Shown here: positions 8,168 through 15,121 of the stretch, in pieces | Position numbering within the stretch: position 1 is the stretch's first letter | Layout: each line of letters starts with the position of its first letter | DNA from: Oscillospiraceae bacterium | GTDB taxonomy: Bacteria > Bacillota > Clostridia > Oscillospirales > Ruminococcaceae | Assembly: GCA_009777445.1 (NCBI GenBank) | Contig: WRLV01000006.1 | Span: forward strand, 1 to 52,583 | Length of the DNA stretch: 52,583 nucleotides | Direction: 5' to 3' | Program-made: the position numbers and the translations under genes | The notes under the pieces: model-generated | The model's input: only the letters and a program-made list of their open reading frames with translations | What the model was told of the DNA's origin: nothing | The model's database searches: none

Positions 8168-8216
8168 CAATTGAGAGTTGAGAGTTTATGTAGGGGACGG
8201 GCTTGCCCGTCCCGAA
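8158..8216 (+). repeat. Modular intergenic repeat with GGGACGGGC hairpin
   Basis: Heptamers (CAGTTGA, CAATTGA, GAGTTGA) starting in the last codons of trpS, followed by the palindrome GGGACGGGC-TT-GCCCGTCCC at about 8194-8213. The same palindrome recurs after the antitoxin gene (14336-14357), and a version with an extra compensated A-T pair after the flippase gene (about 52280-52307). Confidence 0.8.
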
Positions 8217-8232
8217 TTACCGCGAAAATTAT

Positions 8233-8270
8233 ACACCGCCCGGCACTTTTGTGTTGGGCGGTGTTTTTTT
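8233..8270 (+). terminator. Intrinsic terminator of trpS
   Basis: ACACCGCCC (8233-8241) pairs with GGGCGGTGT (8256-8264) and is followed by seven T. The terminator and about 35 bp after it (TTGGAATGTCTTGC then AAATGGGTTT) recur inverted at 70-154. Confidence 0.9.
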
Positions 8271-8380
8271 GTTGGAATGTCTTGCGGAAATGGGTTTCGG
8301 TGGGGGTTATAGGGCATTTCGTTATTTTTATGTTTTAAGCTTTTTCTAAAAACTCACACTGCTACACAATCCGGCTCCCA

Positions 8381-9325
8381 TTATTTGTTATCCGTATTCC
8401 CGATAATTTTCACACCGCTTGCCGACTCAACGGTTTTGGTCGCCAACTCACGTAGCTCGGCGTATGCTTTGTCTAATTTATTTTGTAGCATCACAACAGA
8501 CTTGTTCGCAGTTTCGAGTTCGCCGCTTAAATGCCCGATTTTATCCTCAAGCCTTGTGACTGTATTTTTGAAATCGTTCTCTTTCAGCGCGGATTTATAA
8601 TCAAGTTCGCGTTGCAATTCTGCCATTCTTGACTCCGCAAATGCCTTTCTCTCGCTCTCGACTAACTCGCCAATTCCGGCAACTTTATTTTCGAGTTCTT
8701 TAATATAATCTGCTTTGCTCTCGGCTTCTGACAAAAGCTGTTTTGCCTGTTCTTCTTGTTTTGATAATTCCGCCTGCCGCGCCGCTTTTTCGTCAGCCCA
8801 CGAATTGTTTTCTTTCTCGCGAGTTCGTACCAGATTGTACTGAAATTCTTCAGCTTCACGAGTACGTTCGAGTTTAAGCTTTTTCGCCGCTTCCTCATAT
8901 TCGCTTTGCAATGTCGCATTTTTAAGGCTGTAGTCCCCACGCAACCGCTCTAACGCTTTCTTAGCATCTTCTTCTTTTGCGGACTTTTCGCCCTCAATTT
9001 CCGCGACACGTTCTTTCCCCGCTTCGATGATTAATGCGAGTTTTTGCAATTCGTTCCCAACGCCGTACAACTCCTGCAACCTGTTTTCTTCGGTAGAAAT
9101 AGCGGTCTGCAAGTCGTTCCATTTGTCGATTAATTCTTTAGAGAATATGTTCTGCTCGACCGCCTTTTTAGAAGTCTCAACTGCTTTCTTTTGAATGGCT
9201 TCTTTCTCGACTTTTTCGGGATTGAGCTTGCCTTTTTCAGCCGCCACCGCACGTTTATTGGCTTTGTTGAGTGCTTCTAAGATTTCGGCTTTGGTGTTTT
9301 TCAAGGTGATTTCTTGTTCCGGCAT
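8381..9325 (-). CDS. Long coiled-coil protein of unknown function
   Basis: 314 residues, almost wholly charged heptad-type sequence (E/K/A/L-rich) from about residue 60 to 300, consistent with one long coiled coil or two antiparallel ones. No signal peptide, membrane segment or enzyme motif. Start ATG 9325 has a clear GGAGG at 7-8 nt. It has its own promoter and stands alone between convergent trpS and a small XRE regulator. Could be a structural or scaffold protein; similarity to myosin/SMC arms would be expected in searches for composition reasons and should not be taken as function. Confidence 0.75.
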   Translation of the reverse strand: MPEQEITLKNTKAEILEALNKANKRAVAAEKGKLNPEKVEKEAIQKKAVETSKKAVEQNIFSKELIDKWNDLQTAISTEENRLQELYGVGNELQKLALIIEAGKERVAEIEGEKSAKEEDAKKALERLRGDYSLKNATLQSEYEEAAKKLKLERTREAEEFQYNLVRTREKENNSWADEKAARQAELSKQEEQAKQLLSEAESKADYIKELENKVAGIGELVESERKAFAESRMAELQRELDYKSALKENDFKNTVTRLEDKIGHLSGELETANKSVVMLQNKLDKAYAELRELATKTVESASGVKIIGNTDNK

Positions 9326-9352
9326 TTTAATTCCTCCGATTGTTTTTGTTTC

Positions 9353-9381
9353 ATTTTAACATGATTTTTAAAAGATGTCAA
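9353..9381 (-). promoter_or_regulatory. Sigma-A promoter of the coiled-coil gene
   Basis: On the minus strand TTGACA (9376-9381), 17-nt spacer, TAAAAT (9353-9358), about 27 nt before the ATG. Confidence 0.7.
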
Positions 9382-9412
9382 TAGGTGTTAGAAATTTTAA
9401 TCGATTGTCCTC

Positions 9413-9613
9413 TCATTCCTTTATATGCTTTATTACATCGTATACTTCGCAATCTAAAACAAAGCACAAAGCATCAAGGGTTTTCGTGTTAATGTCCTTA
9501 CCGTGTTTAATACGGTGGATAGTGTTTGCGGAAAACCCTTGTTTATAAATTAAATGATATTCAGTTATTCCTTTGGTTAGCAAAGTCTTGAAAAAGGGCT
9601 CGTAACTTATCAT
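9413..9613 (-). CDS. Small XRE/Cro-type DNA-binding regulator
   Basis: 66-residue single-domain helix-turn-helix protein of the Cro/CI type (YozG-like): recognition region SANTIHRIKHGKDINTKTLDAL, closing with the usual VLDCEVYDVIKH helix. Divergent from the secreted protein gene at 9737; the shared 120-bp region contains that gene's promoter and repeated CTTAAC words (9652-9680 area) that could be operators. Local control of the secreted protein is an inference from this arrangement, which is repeated at 11830/12340. Confidence 0.8.
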   Translation of the reverse strand: MISYEPFFKTLLTKGITEYHLIYKQGFSANTIHRIKHGKDINTKTLDALCFVLDCEVYDVIKHIKE

Positions 9614-9651
9614 ATTTTCATCACCATTATTATTTTATCATACTTAACCCC

Positions 9652-9680
9652 TTGACTATGCTTAACATATTGAGTATAAT
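9652..9680 (+). promoter_or_regulatory. Sigma-A promoter of the GLUG/Big2 secreted protein
   Basis: TTGACT (9652-9657), 17-nt spacer, TATAAT (9675-9680). ATACTTAA before and TTGAGTAT within form an imperfect inverted repeat, and CTTAAC occurs twice, candidate operator for the divergent XRE regulator. Confidence 0.7.
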
Positions 9681-9736
9681 ATTAATAAGGCGGTGTTTCC
9701 CGCTAAAATAAAATAATGAATTAAGGAGAAAAAGCG

Positions 9737-11026
9737 ATGAAAAAGAAAATTTTAAGTGTGGTTTTGGTGGTGGCGGTGGCGGTGAGCCTGTTTGTGGTTC
9801 CGGTTTCGGCTTCAAAGTGGGAAGGATACATAAAAATATCCACACCGTTGGAGCTGTCGCAAATTATCGGCTCAAGCAAATATTATCTTACAAGAGATAT
9901 TGACTTGAAAGGTTTTGGATTGTGGTCGCCGATTTCGAGTTTCAGCGGCGAATTAGACGGCAACGGTTTTGCTATAAGAAACCTCACGAGTATAGAAGGT
10001 GGATTATTTCACCGGTTAAGCGGCAAAGTAAGAAATCTTGGTTTAATCAACGTAGATATAACAAGCCCAAATGATGCAGGGGCATTGGCGAAAATATATA
10101 ATGGAAACTTAGTTGTAGAGAATTGTTATGTAACAGGGAAGGTCTTAAGCACTGATATAAATAGTGTAGCCGCAGGTCTTGTTAGTAGAATTGAAGGCGG
10201 TTATGATATTTCGGCGAGCATAACTTTTAATAATTGTTTAAACATGGCGACTGTAACTACTACAAGCGGACCGGGTGGGATTCTCGGCTCAAATGCTTCG
10301 TGGTATATGTCGGTGTCAGGAGAAGTTGTTAATGTTGGGGATTCTTCATCAATAACAAATAGCATAAACGCAGGAACAATTATAGGCGGAAAAACACATA
10401 CCGGCGGAATTGCAGGCTATTTTGTCGGTGGTCGGATAAACAATTGCTATAATTACGGAACAGTGAAAATTACAAACTCTCAAACTGTACATACCCCAGG
10501 TGGAATTTTGGGAGAAACAAGCGCAGCAACTTATAACCGCGGAAGCGTAATAACAAGCATTATTAACAGTGCGACTACAGGCAGAACCGCTATTGGTTAT
10601 CCTTCAGAAAATACTCATACGGAGCAACTTAGAGCTAATGTGCCGATTGGTGACTTTAAAAAGCAAGAAACATATAGGGGTTTAGATTTTAACCGCGTTT
10701 GGTATATTCACCCACAAGTTAACAATGGCTATCCAATTCTTCGCACGATGATGAAACTTTATAAAATTCCTACAGAAAACAACAGAGCCGCCCCTGCCGC
10801 GACTTCGTTTGAAATTGAAATCAGCCTAAGAACAGGCGACACGTTAAACCTTGGCGCGGCGTTAATCCCGACGGGTTCGAGCGGCACGGCGACATATAGC
10901 TCAAACAAAACTTCAATAGCATCTGTAACCAATAACGGCAGAGTAACAGCAAGAGCAAAAGGCACAGCCGTTATAACGGTAACCGTGGGTACGAGTTCAA
11001 AGAGGGTTAGTGTCAGAGTGACTTGA
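9737..11026 (+). CDS. Secreted GLUG-repeat protein with C-terminal Big_2 domain
   Basis: 429 residues. Cleavable signal peptide ([20 protein letters not shown], cut after VSA near 26). Residues about 35-340 contain beta-rich GLUG-type repeats (IRNLTSIEGGLFHRLSGKVRNLGL; GALAKIYNG; GGIAGYFVGG; GGILGETS), as in bacterial surface and adhesin-like proteins. Residues about 350-429 form a bacterial Ig-like Big_2 domain (YSSNKTSIASVTNNGRV). No LPXTG motif or dockerin, so release or non-covalent surface attachment is likely. Ribosome site AAGGAG lies 8 nt before the ATG. The signal-peptide DNA is nearly identical to that of the BspA-like gene at 12340. Confidence 0.85.
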   Translation: MKKKILSVVLVVAVAVSLFVVPVSASKWEGYIKISTPLELSQIIGSSKYYLTRDIDLKGFGLWSPISSFSGELDGNGFAIRNLTSIEGGLFHRLSGKVRNLGLINVDITSPNDAGALAKIYNGNLVVENCYVTGKVLSTDINSVAAGLVSRIEGGYDISASITFNNCLNMATVTTTSGPGGILGSNASWYMSVSGEVVNVGDSSSITNSINAGTIIGGKTHTGGIAGYFVGGRINNCYNYGTVKITNSQTVHTPGGILGETSAATYNRGSVITSIINSATTGRTAIGYPSENTHTEQLRANVPIGDFKKQETYRGLDFNRVWYIHPQVNNGYPILRTMMKLYKIPTENNRAAPAATSFEIEISLRTGDTLNLGAALIPTGSSGTATYSSNKTSIASVTNNGRVTARAKGTAVITVTVGTSSKRVSVRVT

Positions 11027-11051
11027 TGAATATTGCCAAAACCCCAAAACC

Positions 11052-11083
11052 AAAAACCGCCTTTTCAGGGCGGTTTTTATTTT
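11052..11083. terminator. Bidirectional intrinsic terminator
   Basis: AAAAACCGCC-TTTTCA-GGGCGGTTTTT between the convergent secreted protein gene and MNT gene; A-run and T-run on both sides let it act for either strand. Confidence 0.85.
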
Positions 11084-11084
11084 G

Positions 11085-11405
11085 TTATGCAGATTGATAT
11101 ATAACTTCACCTGTTTTGATAACGTGTTCGACAAAACCGCTTGGGTCTTGGTTGGGGTCTAATAAGTGCGGTTCAATGTCGAGAAAATCGCCGTTTCTCC
11201 TAAGTCTTTGTAATAAAACGCAAGTGTCGTACCAATTATCATCAGCGATATTGTTGACTAAAACGGCTACATCAATGTCGCTGTCAGCGTGAGGATTCCC
11301 GTTGACGTATGAGCCAAAGAGTATAACCGATACAGGTTTCAGTGCTTTTTTCACCTCTTCGGAATATTTTTGTGCTATCTCTCTAACTTCGCTTTTACCC
11401 AACAT
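11085..11405 (-). CDS. MNT-domain nucleotidyltransferase
   Basis: 106-residue minimal nucleotidyltransferase with the GS-x10-DxD motif intact (LFGSYVNGNPHADSDIDVAV). It is the second gene of a HEPN-MNT pair and overlaps the HEPN gene by 31 nt. Its sequence and gene order (HEPN first) differ from the MNT-HepT pair at 3188-3902, so the two are separate acquisitions rather than a duplication. A role in modifying the HEPN partner is inferred from the family. Confidence 0.85.
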   Translation of the reverse strand: MLGKSEVREIAQKYSEEVKKALKPVSVILFGSYVNGNPHADSDIDVAVLVNNIADDNWYDTCVLLQRLRRNGDFLDIEPHLLDPNQDPSGFVEHVIKTGEVIYQSA

Positions 11406-11767
11406 AAAAACCCCTCAGTTTCTTCAAGTATTTGTTTGCCGCTCACGGCATTGATTGTTTTAGCGATAGCAACTTTGTGTTCAGGATAACGTGCTTCTAT
11501 TTGAAACGGCATTAGTCGCTCCAACAACGTAAGTTGCTCTTCTGATAAATCCTCATAGACATTGGCTTTATTGGCGAGTTTCCTTAAGTCATGACCTTTT
11601 GGCGGCACTTTACCCGTTTTTTTAGCAATAGCGGCTTTAAGTGCTTTTTCTGCCACCAAATGGCAAAGAAAACCTGTCCATAAATAATGTTTCTTATCTA
11701 ACATGGACTTCGCCACTATTATATCCTCGTCACATAAATCAAGCCAATACTCAACTTTATCAAGCAT
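11375..11767 (-). CDS. HEPN-domain protein (PF05168-like), partner of MNT
   Basis: 130-residue four-helix protein typical of HEPN: DLCDEDIIVAKSML, FLCHLVAEKALKAAIA, KGHDLRKLA, EARYPEHKVA. These are the marks of the PF05168 type, often encoded with an MNT partner. The canonical RNase Rx4-6H motif is not obvious (RYPEH has only three residues between Arg and His), so toxicity is less certain than for the HepT-like protein at 3483. Start ATG 11767 behind a GGGAGCG site. Confidence 0.8.
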   Translation of the reverse strand: MLDKVEYWLDLCDEDIIVAKSMLDKKHYLWTGFLCHLVAEKALKAAIAKKTGKVPPKGHDLRKLANKANVYEDLSEEQLTLLERLMPFQIEARYPEHKVAIAKTINAVSGKQILEETEGFLCWVKAKLER

Positions 11768-11829
11768 AAATTCGCTCCCTTAAATTATCTTAAACCCATT
11801 CTACCACATTATCACCTATAAGTCAAGAG

Positions 11830-12183
11830 TTAATTGAGACGATTGTCATTGGGGTTTTTACTCTGCTTTTCAAGACCCAGCAAATAGGCTTCAAGCAATT
11901 GTTTGTCTTGACGTGGTAAATTATTATACCGCTGTATTATTTCAAGCTGTTTAGCGTTCAGTTTCGGAGTTTCCGGCTCATCTTCTGCAAAAAATTCAGA
12001 CATTGTAATCCCAAGCCCTACACAAATTTTATTTAACGTAGATAAAGACGGCTCGTTGTTGCGATTGAACATATTATTAAGTGTGGAATGTGATATATCA
12101 GATTCTTTCGCAAGGCGATATTTACTATAACCCTTTTTATCGCACAGTTTATTTATATGAGCAAGAACTACGTTTTCTTTCAT
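11830..12183 (-). CDS. XRE-family transcriptional regulator
   Basis: 117 residues: an N-terminal HTH of the Cro/CI type (residues about 6-65; YSKYRLAKESDISHSTLNNMF and LGITMSEFF) and a C-terminal helical tail (AKQLEIIQRYNNLPRQDKQLLEAYLLGL) typical of small Firmicute repressors. It is divergent from the BspA-like gene at 12340; a perfect 12-bp palindrome overlaps that gene's -35 box. Repression of that promoter is inferred. Confidence 0.88.
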   Translation of the reverse strand: MKENVVLAHINKLCDKKGYSKYRLAKESDISHSTLNNMFNRNNEPSLSTLNKICVGLGITMSEFFAEDEPETPKLNAKQLEIIQRYNNLPRQDKQLLEAYLLGLEKQSKNPNDNRLN

Positions 12184-12266
12184 TTATACCTCCCTATTGC
12201 GATTGAATGTTATAATACATTAATTGTACAACATAAAGAGGATTTATTAAAGTTTTGTTAAAGGGG

Positions 12267-12296
12267 TTGACATATATGTCGCATATGTAGTATAAT
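12267..12296 (+). promoter_or_regulatory. Sigma-A promoter with palindromic operator candidate
   Basis: TTGACA (12267-12272), 18-nt spacer, TATAAT (12291-12296), before the BspA-like gene. GACATATATGTC (12269-12280) is a perfect 12-bp inverted repeat covering part of the -35 box, followed by CATATG; a natural site for the divergent XRE protein. Confidence 0.75.
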
Positions 12297-12339
12297 CTTT
12301 ATATCAACGGTAAATTTTACCGAATTTTAGGAGGTAGCA

Positions 12340-13758
12340 ATGATTAAATCAGCAAGTAAGAAAATTTTAAGTGTGGTTTTGGTGGTGGCGGTGGCGTTGA
12401 GTCTGTTTGTGATTCCGGTTTCGGCGCAAACGACATTAAGGCTCAACAGAACAAGTGTCACCGTTGCAGAGGGCAGTTCTTTTCAGCTAAGAGTGCAAAC
12501 AAACTCAAAAAACACTGTGCGTTGGGGTTCAAGCGACAGTCGGGTCGCAAGGGTCAACCAAAGAGGGCAAGTTAGGGCAATAGCCGCCGGCAGAGCAATC
12601 GTAGCCGCGAGGGTTGACGGTGTTACCGTGAGATGTCGGGTAACGGTTAGAAGAGCGAGCGCAAATAACAGCACTAATCAACCTACAAATAATAATCCAC
12701 CGCCAAATATACCGGAAAACCCTGCAAGCGATTTTGAATACCGCTCTGACGGCAAGGGTGGGATTGAAATTTTAACTTATACGGGTAGCACGCTTAGAGT
12801 ACGTATCCCCAACACCATAGAGGGTATGCCGGTAACAAGTATAGGACAAACTTTCAACGCAGAACCGAGTCCCCGTACTAACAGTAATGGTAGAAATGCC
12901 GCTTATGTTTACATACCGGAGGGAGTCACAAGTATAGACGACCGAGCGTTTTTCGATCATACAGGTCTTTTAGGCGTAACAATCCCCAACAGCGTGACAA
13001 GTATAGGCAATTCTGCATTTAGCGGTTGCACGGGGTTGACGGAAATAACAATTCCCAACAGCGTGACAAGTATAGGCGATGAGGCGTTTCGAGGTTGCAG
13101 TGAATTAACGAGAGTGACCATTCTGGGCAGAGTTACAATTAATAGCGGGATGTTTAATGGTTGCGAGAAGTTGACGGAATTAATAACCCCGGGCGACAAT
13201 ATAAATTACGCCCTTCTTAGCCATAAAGCATTTGTTGCTACCGCAGGTGCCACCACAATCAGAAACACCGCAAACGGTGCCATGGCTAAAGCCTATGTCC
13301 ATAGTCGTGACAGGAAACAAATCAATACCGTGCAAGTTATAGGCGTTGAAATTGTAAAAGGTGCTCCGACTTTTTATACTGTTAGAGGTAATGTTGCTAC
13401 ACCTATTACCTCATCAACAACAGACTCAGACTGGAACTCAAATGGGATTGTTGAGTTTTCCGAAGAAATCAAAGGACAAATAATCAGTTCGAGAATAAGC
13501 GATGGCTCTGCTGTATTCGGAATTTGGGGCAACCGTGTAATGGATTGCGTGTTCACCGAAACAGTTGACTTATCAAATCCCGGTGCTACAGCGAGAGTGC
13601 TATCCTCGCTTATTGAGACTACCCCTCAGCCGCTTTCGAATATGACCCCGATAAGCGAAAGCAATGCTCTTCCGGGTGCTTCTAAGAGAGGCTCTACTGA
13701 TGGTTGGGGTGTTGTTTCTGCCGGTCCGGCGCGAGGTTTAACAATCGGTTCTGCCTAA
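12340..13758 (+). CDS. Secreted Big_2 + BspA-type leucine-rich-repeat protein
   Basis: 472 residues. Signal peptide ([20 protein letters not shown], cut after VSA near 29), Big_2 Ig-like domain at about 32-108 ([21 protein letters not shown]), an Asn/Pro-rich linker at 109-133, then BspA/LRR_5 repeats at about 140-280 with the usual [19 protein letters not shown] pattern repeated. The last 190 residues are not recognised. Surface proteins of this design often bind host or plant polymers or other cells; no anchor motif is seen. Ribosome site AGGAGG lies 6 nt before the ATG. Paired with the divergent XRE gene. Confidence 0.87.
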   Translation: MIKSASKKILSVVLVVAVALSLFVIPVSAQTTLRLNRTSVTVAEGSSFQLRVQTNSKNTVRWGSSDSRVARVNQRGQVRAIAAGRAIVAARVDGVTVRCRVTVRRASANNSTNQPTNNNPPPNIPENPASDFEYRSDGKGGIEILTYTGSTLRVRIPNTIEGMPVTSIGQTFNAEPSPRTNSNGRNAAYVYIPEGVTSIDDRAFFDHTGLLGVTIPNSVTSIGNSAFSGCTGLTEITIPNSVTSIGDEAFRGCSELTRVTILGRVTINSGMFNGCEKLTELITPGDNINYALLSHKAFVATAGATTIRNTANGAMAKAYVHSRDRKQINTVQVIGVEIVKGAPTFYTVRGNVATPITSSTTDSDWNSNGIVEFSEEIKGQIISSRISDGSAVFGIWGNRVMDCVFTETVDLSNPGATARVLSSLIETTPQPLSNMTPISESNALPGASKRGSTDGWGVVSAGPARGLTIGSA

Positions 13759-13791
13759 TTAGAACCCAATCACCAATCCAACCCCAAAAAC

Positions 13792-13818
13792 AAAAACCGC
13801 CCTGAAGGGCGGTTTTTT
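13792..13818 (+). terminator. Intrinsic terminator of the BspA-like gene
   Basis: AAAAACCGCCC-TGAA-GGGCGGTTTTTT. Confidence 0.9.
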
Positions 13819-13838
13819 GAAAGAACTTTAAAAAACGC

Positions 13839-13868
13839 TTGACAATATGGGGTATATTCTATTATAAT
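13839..13868 (+). promoter_or_regulatory. Sigma-A promoter of the truncated toxin/antitoxin pair
   Basis: TTGACA (13839-13844), 18-nt spacer, TATAAT (13863-13868), both perfect hexamers. Confidence 0.8.
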
Positions 13869-13902
13869 GATAGTAAAGAACCATTTGAAGAAGGTGAAAC
13901 GA

Positions 13903-14007
13903 GTGCAAGAATTTGATATTGTGTTCTACACAAAGGGCAACGGCGAAAAGCCTGCACAGTTATTTATTGACGGGTTAGAGCCAAAGAGGAGAATAAGTAA
14001 TGAGTGA
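13903..14007 (+). pseudogene. HigB/RelE-type toxin, truncated to 34 codons
   Basis: GTG 13903 opens a frame starting VQEFDIVFYTKGNGEKPAQL, which is the N-terminus of phage-derived Gp49/HigB-like toxins (normally about 105-125 residues). After the first helix (FIDGLEPKRR) the frame runs straight into TGA at 14005, overlapping the antitoxin ATG at 14000. The central strands and the catalytic C-terminus are missing, so an internal deletion has removed the toxin body while keeping the coupling to the antitoxin. It cannot be an active RNase as it stands. The remaining leader may still serve to translate the antitoxin. Confidence 0.75.
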
Positions 14008-14302
14008 GTGGAGAAAGTACAGAGACAAACGGCTTAAAAGCGACCCCGTGCTTCGCGCCGAGTATGAAGCACTTGAGCCGGAGTTCACTATCATTCAAGC
14101 AATGATTGATGCACGGAAAAACACCGGTCTTACACAAACACAGCTTGCGGCAAAGACCGGAATAGCACAAAGCGACATCAGCAGAATCGAAAACGGCGGC
14201 GCAAATCCGTCAATTAAAACACTTCAAAGATTGGCGGCGGCAATGAACATGAAAATTAAATTAGAGTTTTTGCCGATTGACGAACAGTTGACGAACAATT
14301 GA
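14000..14302 (+). CDS. HigA-type XRE antitoxin (orphaned)
   Basis: 100-residue antitoxin/regulator: N-terminal extension, then an HTH domain at about 33-90 (TGLTQTQLAAKTGIAQSDISRIENG, SIKTLQRLAAAMNMKIKLEF), the pattern of HigA partners of Gp49-type toxins. The toxin gene immediately upstream is reduced to 34 codons. The C-terminus DEQLTNN and stop are encoded by the repeat that follows. It presumably still autoregulates the promoter at 13839-13868. Confidence 0.85.
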   Translation: MSEWRKYRDKRLKSDPVLRAEYEALEPEFTIIQAMIDARKNTGLTQTQLAAKTGIAQSDISRIENGGANPSIKTLQRLAAAMNMKIKLEFLPIDEQLTNN

Positions 14303-14360
14303 CAATGTATAATTGACAATTGACAATTAAATGTAGGGGACGGGCTTGCCCGTCCCGAAT
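14283..14360 (+). repeat. Modular intergenic repeat
   Basis: Heptamer array beginning inside the antitoxin C-terminus (GACGAACAGTTGACG, CAATTGA, CAATGTATAATTGACA) followed by the palindrome GGGACGGGC-TT-GCCCGTCCC (about 14336-14357). Confidence 0.8.
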
Positions 14361-14372
14361 CTAACGCGAATT

Positions 14373-14400
14373 AAAACCCGCCTTTTCAGGGCGGTTTTTT
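14373..14400 (+). terminator. Intrinsic terminator of the antitoxin gene
   Basis: AAAACCCGCC-TTTTCA-GGGCGGTTTTTT. Confidence 0.85.
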
Positions 14401-14449
14401 CTAATTTGTGAGCTTATAAAAGGAAAATGTCGTTTTTCCGAAAAAACCA

Positions 14450-14478
14450 TTGACACATCGCATTAAATTTGATATAAT
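14450..14478 (+). promoter_or_regulatory. Sigma-A promoter of the PBECR-like gene
   Basis: TTGACA (14450-14455), 17-nt spacer, TATAAT (14473-14478). Confidence 0.75.
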
Positions 14479-14527
14479 AAAAAAGAAGATTGTATTTTAA
14501 TGAGAGAAACAAACTTAAAAGGGAAAA

Positions 14528-14902
14528 ATGATGACTGAAAAAATAGGGGAGTTTTCTCCCGAAATTGTAAAGTTGCTTAATCTCGACATTTCTGCAGGGA
14601 CGGATATTTACATAGGAGTGACCAATATCGCTCATATAGCCAATGAACATAAATATGAATTTGACCGTTATTTTGATAAAATCCATCTTATTTTATCCGC
14701 TCCCGACTATGTGCGATTGAAAACCGATGATGGGTCGATTGAGTATATAAAACATTTAAGCAAGTACATAAAAGTCGCCGTTAGAGTTTCCGGAGATGGT
14801 AAATATTATGTGCGCTCGTTATATACAGTTCGTGATAGGATTGTCAAGAATTTGTTAAAAAGTGACATATTAAAACGTGTTGACAAAAAAATAAATCTGT
14901 GA
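14528..14902 (+). CDS. PBECR3-like putative nuclease (phage/toxin type)
   Basis: 124-residue protein. The pattern IYIGVTNIAHIANEH, then LILSAPDYVRLK, SIEYIKHL, and KVAVRVSGDGKYYVRSLYTV resembles the PBECR family (phage-associated Barnase-EndoU-ColicinE5-RelE-like nucleases), normally a domain of phage polyvalent proteins, here standing alone. Candidate catalytic residues are the His of NIAHIANEH and the late Arg/Tyr (YVRSLY). It has its own consensus promoter; ATG 14528 or 14531. No partner immunity gene is adjacent, so either it is not toxic or the neighbouring RNA (14915-15050) matters. Family call is by eye and moderate. Confidence 0.55.
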   Translation: MMTEKIGEFSPEIVKLLNLDISAGTDIYIGVTNIAHIANEHKYEFDRYFDKIHLILSAPDYVRLKTDDGSIEYIKHLSKYIKVAVRVSGDGKYYVRSLYTVRDRIVKNLLKSDILKRVDKKINL

Positions 14903-14908
14903 TATAAT
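14880..14908 (+). promoter_or_regulatory. Perfect consensus sigma-A promoter of a small RNA
   Basis: TTGACA (14880-14885), 17-nt spacer, TATAAT (14903-14908), overlapping the 3' end of the PBECR-like gene. Predicted start near 14914-14916. Confidence 0.85.
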
Positions 14909-14914
14909 TATGAA

Positions 14915-15050
14915 AACAGAACTGTTCTGTGAATTTGAGGGCTGAAAGGCTGCAGCCGCCCCCTATGCTTGACATTGGGTTAGGAGATGTGGGATTGAGG
15001 TCGACTCACCAAATTCAAAGAAAAAACCGCCCCTCCAGGGCGGTTTTTTT
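14915..15050 (+). ncRNA. Uncharacterised small RNA candidate (about 135 nt)
   Basis: A short transcription unit between a perfect promoter and a strong terminator, with no ORF preceded by a credible start. Visible structure: 5' palindrome ACAGAAC-T-GTTCTGT (near 14915-14931), a closing stem GAATTTG/CAAATTC (about 14931 and 15010), inside it a G+C-rich hairpin around GGCTGAAAGGCTGCAGCC, and a possible UUGAC/GUCGA pairing. It lacks the GGAA/GCAGC signature loop of SRP RNA and matches no riboswitch consensus I can recall. It could be a trans-acting RNA, an antitoxin RNA for the PBECR-like gene, or, by terminator read-through, a leader of the ABC-F gene. Confidence 0.6.
15021..15050 (+). terminator. 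Intrinsic terminator of the small RNA
   Basis: AAAAAACCGCCC-CTCCA-GGGCGGTTTTTTT, 70 nt before the ABC-F start. Confidence 0.9.
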
Positions 15051-15086
15051 GAAGTTTGTGACAATAATATTTATATTTATTTATTA

Positions 15087-15115
15087 TTGACTTTCCAAAA
15101 GAAATATGGTATGCT
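15087..15115 (+). promoter_or_regulatory. Promoter immediately before the ABC-F start codon
   Basis: TTGACT (15087-15092), 17-nt spacer, TATGCT (15110-15115). The expected transcription start (15121-15123) coincides with the ATG at 15122, so the mRNA would be leaderless. Confidence 0.6.
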
Positions 15116-15121
15116 CTTTAT

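Noticed and set aside
8381-14902. Prophage
   Set aside because: PBECR-like, XRE and Gp49-like genes are phage-associated, but no integrase, terminase, portal or capsid genes are present.
14915-14931. LexA-type box AGAAC-T-GTTCT
   Set aside because: Spacing between half sites is wrong for the Firmicute LexA consensus; it reads better as an RNA hairpin.
14910-14945. 11-codon leader peptide (MKTELFCEFEG) before the ABC-F gene
   Set aside because: Its ATG lies upstream of the expected transcription start and has no ribosome site.
14985-15013. tRNA-like T-arm (GAGGTCGACTCACCA)
   Set aside because: The loop is five rather than seven nucleotides and no acceptor or anticodon arm can be drawn.
14915-15050. 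SRP (4.5S/scRNA) gene
   Set aside because: Size and promoter fit, but the invariant GGAA/GCAGC apical loop pattern of SRP RNA is absent.
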